From Diaporthe sp. PMI_573 (lineage: Eukaryota > Ascomycota > Sordariomycetes > Diaporthales > Diaporthaceae), in contig JAJTUP010000047.1 of the NCBI GenBank assembly GCA_021399435.1, positions 248,001 to 312,000 of the forward strand: a stretch of DNA of 64,000 bases, given 5' to 3'. Both the position numbers and the translations under genes were made by a program. Shown here piece by piece: positions 1 to 11,070 of the stretch (positions are counted from its first letter, which is position 1; each line of letters begins with the position of its first letter). The notes under the pieces were generated by a model that saw only the letters and a list, made by a program, of their open reading frames with translations, ran no database searches and was not told where the DNA came from.

Positions 1-255
1 TCTGAGGTTTTGATACAGGACTAAGCTTTTGCTCAGAACGACCGTCATCATTTGGGTACTGGCAGACCTTGTCGAGATCTGTACACCTCGTGCACCGAGG
101 GAGGCGCTCATCACACTGTACTTGACTGTCAGGGCAATGAAGCTTGTGGTCCAAGACGGTGGGCTCACCTTTCTCCGAAGCCGCTTGCATCTTGAACAAC
201 CATTTCTTGACTTTGTATGAGGCCGACGGCCCCGGGGTCTCGGGCTGGAAGACAT
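1..255 (-). CDS. Zn2Cys6 transcription factor, N-terminal part (runs off left edge)
   Basis: Fungal-type nuclear DNA-binding regulator; only the first two exons are in the window. Exon 1 (255-169, 29 codons) begins MSSSPRPRGRR and carries CSRCKRLRRK. A 53-bp intron (168-116, donor GTGAGC, acceptor ACAG) separates it from exon 2 (115 to beyond 1), which opens with CDERLPRCTRC and continues to KVCQY. Joined, the spacing is C-x2-C-x6-C-x6-C-x2-C-x6-C, so all six zinc ligands of the binuclear cluster are present. The preceding HTKSRNGC is the usual run-in for this class. The start at 255 was chosen because it lies just upstream of the cluster. The same frame stays open upstream to an ATG at 507, so a longer N-terminus is possible. 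Target genes cannot be inferred. Confidence 0.85.
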   Translation of the reverse strand, partial: MSSSPRPRGRRPHTKSRNGCSRCKRLRRKVSPPSWTTSFIALTVKYSVMSASLGARGVQISTRSASTQMMTVVLSKSLVLYQNLR

Positions 256-507
256 ACTTCGTGATACACAACTCACCTCAGTAGAGAAGGTGAAGTGCAG
301 AACATCTTGAATATAAGTGTCACAAAGCTCTGACTGTGCTTCGAACGATAATGGAATGTTTCCGAGGCGCAGCATCAGCGCAGCAGCGGTGGCTGATTCA
401 CGCCCTTCCCGCCCTAGTGTCAATACATACCACAATTGTGATCTCACGTCAGACTCCCATTGGTTTAGCGCGTCGTTCCGCTTCTTTGTCAGGACCTTGG
501 CAAACAT
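256..507 (-). other. Open frame upstream of the Zn2Cys6 start
   Basis: An 84-codon stretch beginning MFAKVLTKKRNDALNQWESD is open and in frame with the Zn2Cys6 protein. It reads like real protein (amphipathic, charged, no low complexity). A GTGAGT donor follows LHFTFSTE near 275. It could be a true N-terminal extension, the end of another exon, or a relic of a neighbouring gene. I do not recognise the family. Confidence 0.35.
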
Positions 508-729
508 TTCCTGCGGATGAGGGAACGGATAATATAATAGTGAACCAATATTACTTTGCGAATGAGCGTGAGGCTACGGCGAGGCAAGAGAGTCTGAAGA
601 ATTGGTCAGTGCCTGCGTTGTGGGTAAAGGTGTCTGGGTGGGTGCAAAACCTTGGAAACGAAGTCGAGGGTGGTGTGCGTCATACCGAAGCAATATTCCG
701 CATCTGGGACTGCGAGACCCGAACCCAAG

Positions 730-1863
730 TCAGAGGCCATGGAATTGCAAATAAGAGAGCATCAGTACGTTATAGCCGGCCGTGGCGTCTGTGGGAAGCG
801 TCACGCCAATGGCCTGTGCCGGGCTGCTGCGAATAAACGGAGACGTCCGAGGCAACGGGGTACAGGGCGCTGATGTTCTTCAAGTCGTTAGATGTTGTTG
901 CAGTCGCTATTATCGCAAACGGGGTAGTCATTTTTCACCGACGGAGATCTGCAGTTCTTATTGTCAGCAACCTTGCCCAGAGCAAAAAGCAATGTCTCAT
1001 CGCCAAGTGACTACTTATTACGTTTGGCATCTGCAAGAGAGGTCATTCAACTGAAGCGGCCCTTTGAAATCTGCAGCCGGCCCGCCAAACGCCTGGTTGC
1101 CCGAGACAAGCTCCGCGACAGCGATGGGTGCTTCAAGAGCTCAGCATAGCGCAGCAGCTCGGGCTCAAATGAGCCCTTATTGAGGAATGTCTGCTGGATG
1201 CTGCTCTCACTGGCCGCGCGATGTACGATGGAACGGTCCGCAAATCGATCACGGTCACTCAGCTGCAAACTTGCAGCCAGATGCCTTAGGTCCAATCTCT
1301 TTGGGCCAGGTGCTCGTTGATCAAGAAGTCCGTAGGCATAGCGCCGTGTCTGAGGTCGCTGTGGCAGCACAGGAGGCCTGAAGGTCAGGAACGAGTCGAC
1401 ATAGGACTAATCCTCTTGGTTGATCTCAACATCCCAGGATCTGTCGAAGCTACCAGCATCAGCTACCTATCCGGCATTCTGGAAGGCGGGCATGAAATCA
1501 GGCCCATGCAGACAATATCTCACCTCTTTGTAAGAGCCGATTCCATGCGTTGCTATTTTCAGAGAATCAGCGGTGCTCCCCTCCGATGGGACGCACAGCT
1601 GAGCACTGGTGGTAAAGGTATTGTTGGTGGAGGTGACGCCTGTGACGCGCGCCCATTCTCGCACCTCTTGAGATCAAGTGTCAAGACTCCAGACCCAGTC
1701 TACCGCCCTTGTATTGCTGTCAACTCGAGGAATATCAAACTGAACGTTGTGGGGTACTTCGAGCTGAACACACTTTTTGGCAGAGGGCGTAGCGGGTGCT
1801 CGCGCTGCTAGCGATCACGCCCACCATCAGTGCCACGAAGGCAGAGTGTTGTAGAATGTTCAT
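730..1863 (-). pseudogene. Decayed secreted alpha/beta-hydrolase
   Basis: This is a relic of a fungal secreted alpha/beta-hydrolase. The start at 1863 encodes a signal-like N-terminus (MNILQHSAFVALMVGVIASS). Similarity then continues through several frames: VQLEVP, FDIPRVDSN and AVDW; then TSAQLCVPSE and IATHGIG, the family's oxyanion-region HG; and finally TGHGV with a tail LPTDATAGYNVL ending in HGL and a stop at 730. At least four frame changes or stops interrupt it: near 1790, 1680, 1466 and 800. The catalytic Ser region is not readable. It sits next to a Zn2Cys6 gene, a common arrangement for secreted enzymes, but no function can remain. I am confident of the fold and unsure of the exact ester substrate. 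Confidence 0.7.
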
Positions 1864-2422
1864 TTTGGTTTATTGATTGGAGTCTAATTTTGAATAGCAA
1901 TCCTAAATCAACAAGGGTTCTGATCTTGTCTGTTGTATTGTCGACTGTAGTGCCTGCCATTCCAGCGGTATGGACACAGGGCGTGATGGGTTGCTCTTAT
2001 ATAGTACATGTTGCTCTGCCCTTTGTCAGGGTGGGAATGGGCTCAATAATGAATGAATAGATGCCGCTCTTAGTGTCAATCCGGCCCCCAACCTTTGCCG
2101 ATGGGCCTCAGTAATTGACTTTCAAATTTCAAGACACTTGCGCACCTAGGTATTAGCATTGTGGAACTCCGCGCATTAGATCGCAGGGTATACGAGTGCG
2201 AGAATTGTTTCTGTAAGCTTTTGCCTGCAAGAAGCACACTTCCAACTATTTACACTGGCTTATTGGCGTACAAGCGTATGAACGTATAGGCGTATAGGGA
2301 GCTCCTCAAGCTGCTTCTACAATGTACCTATGTAAGCTGACAGCCAGGAGGGTGCCCAGAACCTAGGAATCACACCGAGGACGGCGGAACTGCGCATGCG
2401 ATGGATTAAGTAGGCAATTATC
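1864..2422. other. Intergenic, no gene seen
   Basis: Normal-composition DNA between the hydrolase relic and the kinase fragment. No conserved reading frame was recognised on either strand. Confidence 0.6.
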
Positions 2423-2907
2423 TCAACTATGCGCAACCGAGAGCGAACGTTCAACAAGGTCTCGTAGTTTCGATAGATTGGAATAGTCATTGTCCGGAAC
2501 AGCAAGCCTGGATGAGGGTTCCCAACCCGGAGTGCATGTCTTGGGACCCAACTCCGCACCAATGTGCTCGCAGGAATCAAAGTCAGTGATTACAACATCA
2601 TCGTTGTCGTCGACCAGGATGTTGCTCGGATTCAGGTCATTGTGGATCAGACCTAAAGAATGCAGGTGGCGAAGCCCTTCCCCAATCGCGCGTATGCAGT
2701 GTTTCCCATCTAAAGGCTTCGAATCCCGAAGCCTTTGGGAAAGAGTCGTCGCATATTTCTGGAAAACAAGGCCTTTGATCCTGCCGCCTTCGAGGATGGA
2801 GCCAAAATATGCGGCAACATTGGGGTGTGGTCGCTGCTTCAGGATCTCGCAGACCTTGGCTTCCTTTAGAAGTTCCTTTCCGGGACAGAGTGATGCCTCA
2901 GTATCTC
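2423..2907 (-). pseudogene. Protein kinase-like gene, 5' half missing
   Basis: The minus-strand frame reads from the AT-rich boundary near 2907 to a stop at 2423, about 160 codons. It holds the alphaC-helix region (ELLKEAKVCEILKQRPHPNV), a hinge-like LVFQKYATTL, the catalytic loop HNDLNPSNILV and DFDS in place of DFG. A GWE replaces the APE motif. The glycine loop and the VAIK lysine of the N-lobe are absent. The reading frame stops being meaningful exactly where the AT-rich transposon zone begins, so the 5' part was probably lost or separated by insertion. HxDLNPxN plus DFD is common in small fungal kinase-like proteins. What remains cannot bind ATP normally. Confidence 0.75.
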
Positions 2908-3251
2908 CATATAATAATTATTTAATACTTCTTTACTTAATAATTAAACTTATAAATATAATTTAAATATTTAAATTTTTATTTATATATTAATAAATTT
3001 AAGTTAATTAAAGCTTAATATTTACTTAATAAATGGATTTAAAACTATAATTTAAATATTTAAATAAAAACTAATAAAATCTAAAGTAACTTTTTCTTTC
3101 CCTTTATTTAAGGCCTTATTTATATGCCTAGTAGGTTTAAGCTAATTAGGGCCTTATATTTGTTTATTAAGCAGGCCTTAAAGGGCGATTTAAGTGCTTA
3201 AATCGTTGTTTTTATTTGAATTTAAGTAAAAAATATAAGTTCTAAGGTAAC
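2908..3251. repeat. AT-rich RIP-type block at the edge of the transposon zone
   Basis: Very TA-rich DNA without coding potential. From about 3083 it contains a copy of a repeat (GTAACTTTTTCTTTCCC followed by a TTTATTTAAGG/CCTTATTTATAT core). A second copy resumes at 3732 after the solo LTR. Confidence 0.7.
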
Positions 3252-3815
3252 TGTCACGACCCTGACAGAAATAGGACCAACGGTTGGTTCTGCGAAGGAA
3301 CAACCCCACTAGGCCAGCACACCGGCCAAACGAACGGCACAAGGGACCAAGACACAGGTCACGTGATCACTGATTAGATAAGACGGATCGATTGGAGCGA
3401 CAATCGATCCCAGCGATCCAACACCATGGTCCATGGAGCGACAGGAGCGACCAGCGCTCCAGACGCTCCCCCATACTGGATCGCCAGGAGCGACCAGCGC
3501 TCCCGGCGAGCCTCACTGAAGAAATGGACATATAAGGACACACTCGTTACCAGATAGCTAGATAGCATAGACAGCTCTTCAGCAGTCAATCTAAGTATTC
3601 ACCCTAAATAGCTTTCATTAGCTTGTGATCATTGTCAGAAACCCCATTGCTCAATCAACCGCCTTGTTACGTATCTTGGACATAAACCCCGATCTACGGT
3701 TTAGAGGACCCAGAAAACCTTGATCATTACAGTAACTCTCTTTCTTCCCCTTTATTTAAAGTCTTATTTATATATTAGTAGGTTTAAACTAATTAAAAGC
3801 TTATATAAATACTAG
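3083..3815 (+). repeat. Direct repeat interrupted by the solo LTR
   Basis: About 85 bp beginning GTAACT(t/c)T(t/c)TTTC occurs at roughly 3083-3170 and again at 3732-3815. Both copies include TTTATTTAA(g/a)G(c/t)CTTATTTATAT and TAGTAGGTTTAA(g/a)CTAATTA. The second copy begins with the GTAAC that was duplicated by the solo LTR. Confidence 0.6.
3252..3731. mobile_element. Solo LTR, 480 bp, not RIP-degraded
   Basis: The block starts TGTCACGACC and ends GATCATTACA. It is flanked by the 5-bp direct repeat GTAAC (3247-3251 and 3732-3736), the hallmark of LTR-element integration. Base composition is balanced, with abundant CpA, in sharp contrast to its surroundings. A TATA-like CATATAAGG lies near 3530, as expected of an LTR promoter. 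No internal region or second LTR is present, so it is a recombination remnant. The parent family is not identifiable from the LTR alone. Confidence 0.85.
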
Positions 3816-3833
3816 TTAAATAAGTAGTTAAGT

Positions 3834-4065
<232 letters not shown>

Positions 4066-4268
4066 TGTTGGAATAACATCAAGCACAGCTGTACGCTTGA
4101 GCCTTGATACTAAAGGAATGACTAAGCAGACCGCCTTGGCGTGGGCATGCATATTGTGCCCACCATGCAAAGGTCTCCCTTCTCTCTTAGTTAGAAGAAT
4201 AAGCAAGAATCAACTAACCAAACCCAATCGTCTAACAATACATACATACGTACAAAGCCCATTTAATA
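4066..4268 (+). repeat. Copia left LTR
   Basis: 203 bp, TGTTGG to TTTAATA. It differs from the right LTR mainly by A where the right copy has G. Confidence 0.92.
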
Positions 4269-4740
4269 CTAATCAGTAATTGCTTTAGGCGATTATAGAT
4301 TAGCAAGAGTGAAGAAACAAGAACTTGCCCAAGTTGCTGCCTACTAGAGCAGAACCAGGTATTTAGGCTCTTATACTACCTCCTAGAACTCTATATTGTT
4401 GCCTACTAGAGCAAAACCAGATATAGAGACCTCTAGACAACTAATTTATCGATCCTCGCACAAGAAAGAGACTATTATTATTGCCTGCTGGAGCAGAACC
4501 GGGTAATAGTCACGACTTGTACAAGAAAGACAAAGCAATATACGCTTCCGCACAAGCTAAAACCTAAAACCGACCAAGACCTATAATAAGACTAACACGA
4601 TGTTGTCTAATAACAATATACTAGAACAACCTATAGTAAAGGGTAGCCATTAGGTAGACACTATTCCTTATACGTACAAGGAAATTAGTAAGAAAAGCAA
4701 TATTCCACCAAATATATAGAGGAGAGTAGTAGATTCTGAG
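4269..4740 (+). other. Copia leader with a triplicated motif
   Basis: Untranslated-looking leader. A motif GCCTACTAGAGCAGAACCAG recurs three times with minor changes (about 4338-4362, 4401-4425, 4482-4506). No reading frame was seen. Confidence 0.5.
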
Positions 4741-6350
4741 TAATGGGATAATACAGTTAATATACAAGATAGCCTATCAGTAAGGGAATTAACAACCTAT
4801 TTTGTGTAAGTATTAATAGATATTATCTATCTTAACTTAAGCGGAAATAACCTCTAATATACCTTATACAAAAACTTTAATAGATAGACAGCCTACTAAT
4901 TTGAACAAGTTTATCGTATATTTGCCAAAGAATTTCTATAGATACTGGAGGCTAAAGGAATCTCAACATTATCTGTATAAGTTATTTAGAATAAATCTTG
5001 GCAATCCTCAAACTAGGGAGACAATAACCCTAACCAGCTATACAAATCTAAGAAATAATTAAAGACCGACAACTAAGTATTGAAACCCTACAAGTTAATA
5101 ACTAGCCGTCAGCTATATAAATATAATTAGAAGCCTCATGAGTTAATGAATAACTTCTGCCGGGCCCTTAGGCAAATTCAAGATCTGTACGAGAATAAAT
5201 AGCTAATATACAAGGTATATAACAAATTCCCCTTAGGACAAGATTTATATAAGAGGTGAACAATTTTCTACAACCCCCTTGTATAGAGGTTACTGAATAC
5301 TCTCTATATACTAGGGACCTAGCGTATAATCTACCGCCCAAGTAGATTATATATAACGGTCTAGTTGATACCTAGACAGTGGCTATCTTTCAAAAAGGGT
5401 GGAGAAAAGATAGAAACTATACTAGACAACTGTATAACCTCTTGTACGATAAAGCATAGATCTTTATTAGCCACTGTAGAAGACTTTAAATTAAAGAGGA
5501 CCAGTACTATATAGTCTTTCTAGACATTTTTTCTAGTTATATAGAAAACTTCTATCTTTATTATATAGGGCCAGAGAAGAGATAAGACAAGATCTATATT
5601 TTACTAGATATTTATTTTAATACAAACATTAACTATAATATCTATTAAATAGACTAAACAACTCTTTCTTTTATATAACTAAGAAGAGAAAACCCTGACA
5701 AGATACTAATAGAGATTCTAGAAACTCTTATCAACAAGCTATAGCTTATACAACAAGCACTTAGAGAAGGATACTAGGAAGAGGTTCTACTATATACAAC
5801 AGTAACCAGAGCCTACCAAGGAGTTCCAGAGCTAGAAGCCGCCCTAATTTAGCAGAAACCTATGTACAAGGCGCTATTTTTAGACCTCAGAGCCTTCCTC
5901 TAAGTAGCTATAGACCAGGAACCTGCACAGCAATTTTATATACACAATAGTTCTACAGATATTAACTTTATAGACTAACAGTATATCTCAAACTTTAAAA
6001 ACTATCAAAAGCTATTATATAATAACAATTAATTTCCTAAACAGATAGTACTATATTATATAATAAACTTAACAAGACAGCCAAGTTAGAGACCCTATAG
6101 ATAGTTAAGCTGCAAACCCTATAGCTTTAGCCGTATAAGCTAGAAGCAGAAATACTTTGTGTGCAAGAAGGAAGGATACTAGTCAACTAATCACCCAGAA
6201 TTAAAAAGGAAATATGTAAAAGACTAATACTTTCAGGTCTATGAAATACTAAAATAAGACCCTCTACACAACAACTTTACATCTTACCTACTTAACTATG
6301 AGGGAGAGAACCTTGTGGAAGTAGAATTAGATAACAGCCAAGACTCTAAA
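4740..6350 (+). pseudogene. Copia gag-like region
   Basis: Position and composition fit gag. Near 6155-6215 a degraded zinc-knuckle-like segment (FVCKKEGY, then STNHPE) is legible, followed by a basic stretch. Stops are frequent in all frames. Confidence 0.5.
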
Positions 6351-7448
6351 AGTAAGACCTAGTTAGCATACCTTATAGACTTATTTTTCTACCATCACAC
6401 AATAGGTAAAGACATCTTTTCAGTACCCAAGATAATAGAGGCAAGCCAATTTATACTACAAGACCTATATAGTATTATCTACTAGGGAGAACTATAGGAT
6501 ACTAGAGCTACTAGATTCTCTACAGTAGGGAAGCCCTAGGTACTAGCTTATCTTTATAAGAACCCTTGTATAAAGGTATTTTAGATACCTAGAAAAGCAT
6601 TAGTAAAGTTTGGCCTAAGCAAGGCAATTTTACCTATTAGTATAATCCTAATAAACAACTCTATCAAACAAGTTAAATACTACATTCTAGATACCTCTAC
6701 CCTATTTCTTTTCTCTCTACACAATATAGATAGACTAAGAGCCTACTTTAATAATATATAAAATGTTATTATACAAAGTAATAGCACAACAATCCCTGTA
6801 GTATGTAAATAGAGTTACTCATTCTTTAACATCAGCTATATAGAAGCAGTTTCATTCTTTATAGAAGCATAGCTTAGAAGGCTTTACAAAAGATTTAGAT
6901 ACCTACGTATAAAGAAGCTATATCGACTCCTAAGAAGTACTAGGCACACAGATATAGAAAAAGCTATTCTAGAGAAGATTTAGAAATTTTACTACTATTA
7001 CTAATTATACAACCCAGTACTAAAAAGATTCAAGTTTTCTATCAGGGACAAAAGCCACTTTAACTACGAAATTATTATAGATATAGTATAACTAGGAAAC
7101 TAAAACGTTCTATATATAATTAATATAGATACAAGCTTTTAAGCAGCAACTTTCCTTAGCTCCTTATCTATATAAGATATATAGAATACCCTGTATAGGT
7201 GCTAGATCTACACCTATATAGGCTTGCCTAACTACATTATACATAACCTAGGCACTAATTTTACTTTAAAAGAATTTAGAAATAGTATCAAAATTATAGG
7301 TATCTTGTATAAAGAGATGTTTATAGAAGCATACTAGGCTGTTGGTAAGATTGAGAGAATATATATACTACTCTGGAGAGTATACGATATCTTAAAGATA
7401 GAAATTAGCTACTATATAGATGAAGAGACTATTCTTTAGATAGCTATT
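6350..7448 (+). pseudogene. Copia protease and integrase, first part
   Basis: A protease-like segment with DTRAT near 6490-6520 is followed by a long hydrophobic linker. The integrase zinc region near 6860-7010 has its His/Cys ligands turned into Tyr (RLYKRF, then KFYYYY), as C-to-T changes would do. The core follows: FNYEIIIDIV, GLPNYIIHNLGTNFT, EAY*AVGKIER. The frame stops at ETIL*IAI, where the gypsy element enters at 7449, and continues at 15257. Confidence 0.8.
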
Positions 7449-7642
7449 TGTAATAAGCTCTGCACTAGGCACGATAGTCTGGTAAACTAGGAAGGCTAGC
7501 ACGTATATTAGGTATAGGTATGGTGCAAGACTGATTCTTACCCCCCTCAAGTCTAAGACGTAGGGGCTTCAGGTCCCTTTTTAGAAGGGCCTTCGCCAGG
7601 GCCACACCAGGGCTTCCCCGTGGCTTCCACCTAGCCGTTATA
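7449..7642 (-). repeat. Gypsy LTR, left copy (3' LTR of the element)
   Basis: 194 bp. On the plus strand it carries mostly G-to-A differences relative to the right copy. Confidence 0.92.
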
Positions 7643-10050
7643 ATTATACCTTCCCCCCGGAGGCCCATCCCCAAGCTATCAACCACGGCTTTCGTACAGC
7701 TTTCATGGGCACCTTCTAGTTACTACCTCTGGTAACTCACGGAATATTCTAAACCTATATATAACCTTTTTAGCACTATATAGGCTAGGTAGCGTGGTTT
7801 AAATAGCTTGCCCTTTAGGCTGCTGTTAACCTCTCTCTCTCTCTAACCTATACTTTACTACTTCTTGAAGTTGTTGCTGTAGCCCTTCTTCTATCTATTG
7901 TTTTAAGTAGTTTTTATGATTACTTCTTGATACCTTTATCATGTCTTGCTTGTCTAGCTTGTTTAAAGGGCTTCTTACCCTTACTACTAGGTAAGGTATT
8001 GCCTTCCTCTTTAGAGGGGTCTCGTGATTATTCCTGGTCTTCTTTAGCAAGTACTTCTAGCCTTAGGCCTCTAGCCCCTATTTACTTTTGTTCTCCTTCC
8101 GTTAATTCTACTAGCAAAGGTAGCTCTTTACACTACTTGTAGTCGTCCTCCCTGTAAGGTTAGAGTAACCTGTTTACAGGGTTCCCTAACTTATTAAGTT
8201 TAAGTCCCGAGGAGTTTAGTAGTAATCATATCAGCCCTATTATAAATCCTCTAACCATCTCTTCCTCTTTAGAGCCATCCTCCTCTAAACAGAGTAATAC
8301 CTTAACCACGACTTAAGGCAAGTCCTTAAAGGTAGCTAGTAAGTAGCCTGCTACTACCCTGCAGACCCCTTAAACTCATTACAAGGTAGTAGCAAGCATT
8401 GCTACGTTACTAGGCAAGCTAAACTGGAGTAGACCCCTGAAAGTACCTCGAACCCTAAAGGAACTAACTTCCTCTACTAGCGAGTTTATACAGTTACACA
8501 TACCTGCCAAGGCCCTTAGATACGCGATGCCTCCCAGCCAGTAGTATATAGTAGCAGCTCCTATAAACATTATCTAAACCTCGTGCAATATGTCTAGACA
8601 AGACGAGAGGGTATAGACCTAGAGTTAGGTAATCTAGTCCTAAGCCCCTTGTAAAGCCTGTATACGTAGTTTTCTTAAAAAGTTTAAGGAGGATATACCT
8701 TCCTTATGGGAAGATGTAACCTATACTATAACTAGTTTAGGGAGCTTTTGGTATAATTAGTATATTATAAAGTATTACTCGCCTTATATAATAATAAGTA
8801 TCCTTCTATCTATTGTTATTACTTCTATTAACCATTATAGAAGAATCCTTTAATTGTCAGGTTAATCTCTAACTTGCATTTTATGAGAGCCCTTCTAAGG
8901 GGAATTACCTAAGCTATAAATCCTCCTCTATTGATTATGTAGGAAAACTAGCTATTAATTTTATAAGTTTATCTAGCCTAAACCTTAATAAACTTATCTA
9001 TAAATAGACTAAGTAGTGCTCTGGTATTTTGGAAGATAGTAGAGAATCCGAAGTATAAGAGAGGCTTCTAGGAGAAGAAATTAATCAAGGTTGTAAATAT
9101 AAGTCCCCTATATTTTGAGGTATAATCATACACTAATCTACTTAGGAATTAGCTATTATAAAGGCCAGTGTCTTTCAGTTACAGGCCCTAGCTAATTCAC
9201 ACCTACTTTATCTAGTATAGTTTAGCTTAGCAGACTTAGTAGATACCCTTTATAAGAAGATCTTGAGGGACCTGGTTAATACTTGTTATAGTATACCGTG
9301 TATGGTTCCGGCTAACAATGGGTTTCTAGTCTAGCATGGCTTGGTTTAGGGGTTTCTCTTAGAGGTTTCGCAGGTTATAAATAACGCTTTTAGGACCTAG
9401 CTAGAGGGGTTTCTACTACTGCTATAGGAGATAACCCATGGGATATAGATGGCTCTTCCCTACTAGTTACTTAGGGATATGGTAGCTTGGTAATTAGTGC
9501 TAGTAGAGGGGGCTTGGTTTTTTAGGAGTAGAGATAACGATACCCTTATATTGCTTTTTTAGGGACTCCTCTAGTCCCCCCTTAACCTAGACATTTCTAA
9601 GGTCATTTACGCTTAATTCTAATACGTTAATCTTTAAAGCCCTCCTCTACTTAGGTAATACTTAATAGCCCCTTAGTAGGCCTTTACCTAGAAACATTTC
9701 CCTATTATTAGGCCAGCCTTTAGTTTACCTATTAGTTTTCTAATACTTATCTATCTAACATTAGCTTCATTAGCTAGTTATCTAGCACTTATCAGGCTAA
9801 TATTGACTTCATTAGCCAGCCTCTAGTACTTATTAGGCTAACATCAACTTTATTAGCTAGCTATCTAGTACTCATCCAGTCAATATTAACTTCACCAGCT
9901 AGTCATCTAGTACTCATCTAGTTAACATCAACTTTACTAGCTAGTCATCTAGCTATCCTAGCCTTTATTAGCCTATCGCTACTTAATTTATAGCTGCTTC
10001 CTATAGCCTCCACTAGTCTAGTCTTAGGTCCTCTTTCAGCTTTACTTTAG
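7643..10050. other. 2.4-kb unassigned tail of the gypsy element
   Basis: Lies between the chromodomain and the 3' LTR. A 63-codon open frame on the minus strand (8570-8379, MFIGAATIYYWLGG...) survives, but I recognise no domain. The segment contains a tandem array (9755-9954). It may be a long 3' UTR, an extra reading frame or captured DNA. Confidence 0.5.
9755..9954. repeat. Tandem repeat, about 42-bp unit, nearly 5 copies
   Basis: Units follow the pattern CTAACATCAACTTTATTAGC, then TAG(c/t)TATCTAGTACTCATC(c/t)AG. Copies differ mainly by transitions. Confidence 0.8.
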
Positions 10051-10089
10051 CCCTCTCCCTTTCTAGTACTTCATAATAGTTTCGTCTAC

Positions 10090-10200
10090 CGACATTTTAT
10101 CTTCTAGTACCCATAAGTTATATTTACTAGGCTATCCTTTCTACTTCACTAAGTAGTATATAGTATCCTTAATCTTCTAGTAGTCTCGAATCTCTTCCAG
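10090..10200 (-). pseudogene. Gypsy chromodomain
   Basis: The minus strand reads EEIRDY*KIKDTIYYLVK*K, then YNLWVLEDKM. This matches the chromodomain signature of an aromatic residue, YLVKWKG and W-E after the integrase of fungal chromoviruses, with stops at RIP-type sites. Confidence 0.85.
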
Positions 10201-10649
10201 CTCCTATTTAGCCTATTTATCCTCTAAGTCTAGTAGGTCTAGGACACCTTCTATTAGGTCCTTCGGGTTTCTTGCTACCTAGAGCTCCAGCTAGCTTACA
10301 TGGTACATGTAGTATATTCAGGAGTATTTCTCTAAGAGGGTTAGACTATAGGCCTGCTTACCTACTTAAGACATAATCCTAAATAGGCTAACCCTCTATA
10401 GAGTAAGCTTCCTGTTTTTTAGGAGTAGATGCTTAGTTATTAGTAATACCTATTAGCTAATCTTAAATTATATAGGCTAGTGTTAATTGTTATAATTTCG
10501 GGCCTATATCTTAACTACCTGTTTCTAGTTCTCCTCATAGTCTGTTTGAATTTATTAAAGTTTTTTAATATATTCTTTAATTACTAGTACCTCCCTCTAA
10601 GGAACACTATCTTTAGTAGGCTATTTATTATATAGAATAGTAAAAGATA

Positions 10650-11070
10650 GTTTGTAGCTAAAGAAAGCTTTAAATAAGCTTATTTTAATTATAGTGCTTT
10701 GTACTAAATTATAAGTAAAGAATATAGTATATAACAAGTTTAGCTAGTTCTAGGTATTTTCCACTATAAATACCCTTAAATATTGTTCCAGGATTTGGTT
10801 CATTCTTTCTATTTATCCATTACCCTGCAGGTAGTAAGTAGTAGTATATTAGGTTTTGATCCTACTTAGCTAGTAAAGTATCTTCTAAAACTTGCTAGTA
10901 AAGGTCGTGTCTTTATTAGTCACGATTCCTTTAGGTAGTCCCTATTTATATTTAATCTCCCTATAGAAAATCTCGGCTAATTTAACAGTATTTATTATTA
11001 TGCTTACTATAGTAAAGAAACTCATCTTAGTATAACAATCTATGATAACCAGAATTACATCTACTTCCTG
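10650..11070 (-). pseudogene. Gypsy integrase core
   Basis: Legible segments in order are DCYTKMSFF, KLAEIFYREI, GLPKGIVTNKDTTFTSKF and ERMNQILEQYLRVF. These are typical of the Ty3/gypsy integrase catalytic core. The first catalytic Asp position is readable; the second reads as Asn (TNKD for SDRG). Confidence 0.85.

Noticed and set aside
9755..9954. CRISPR-like array
   Set aside because: Contiguous 42-bp tandem repeats without spacers, in a fungal retroelement; eukaryotic context.
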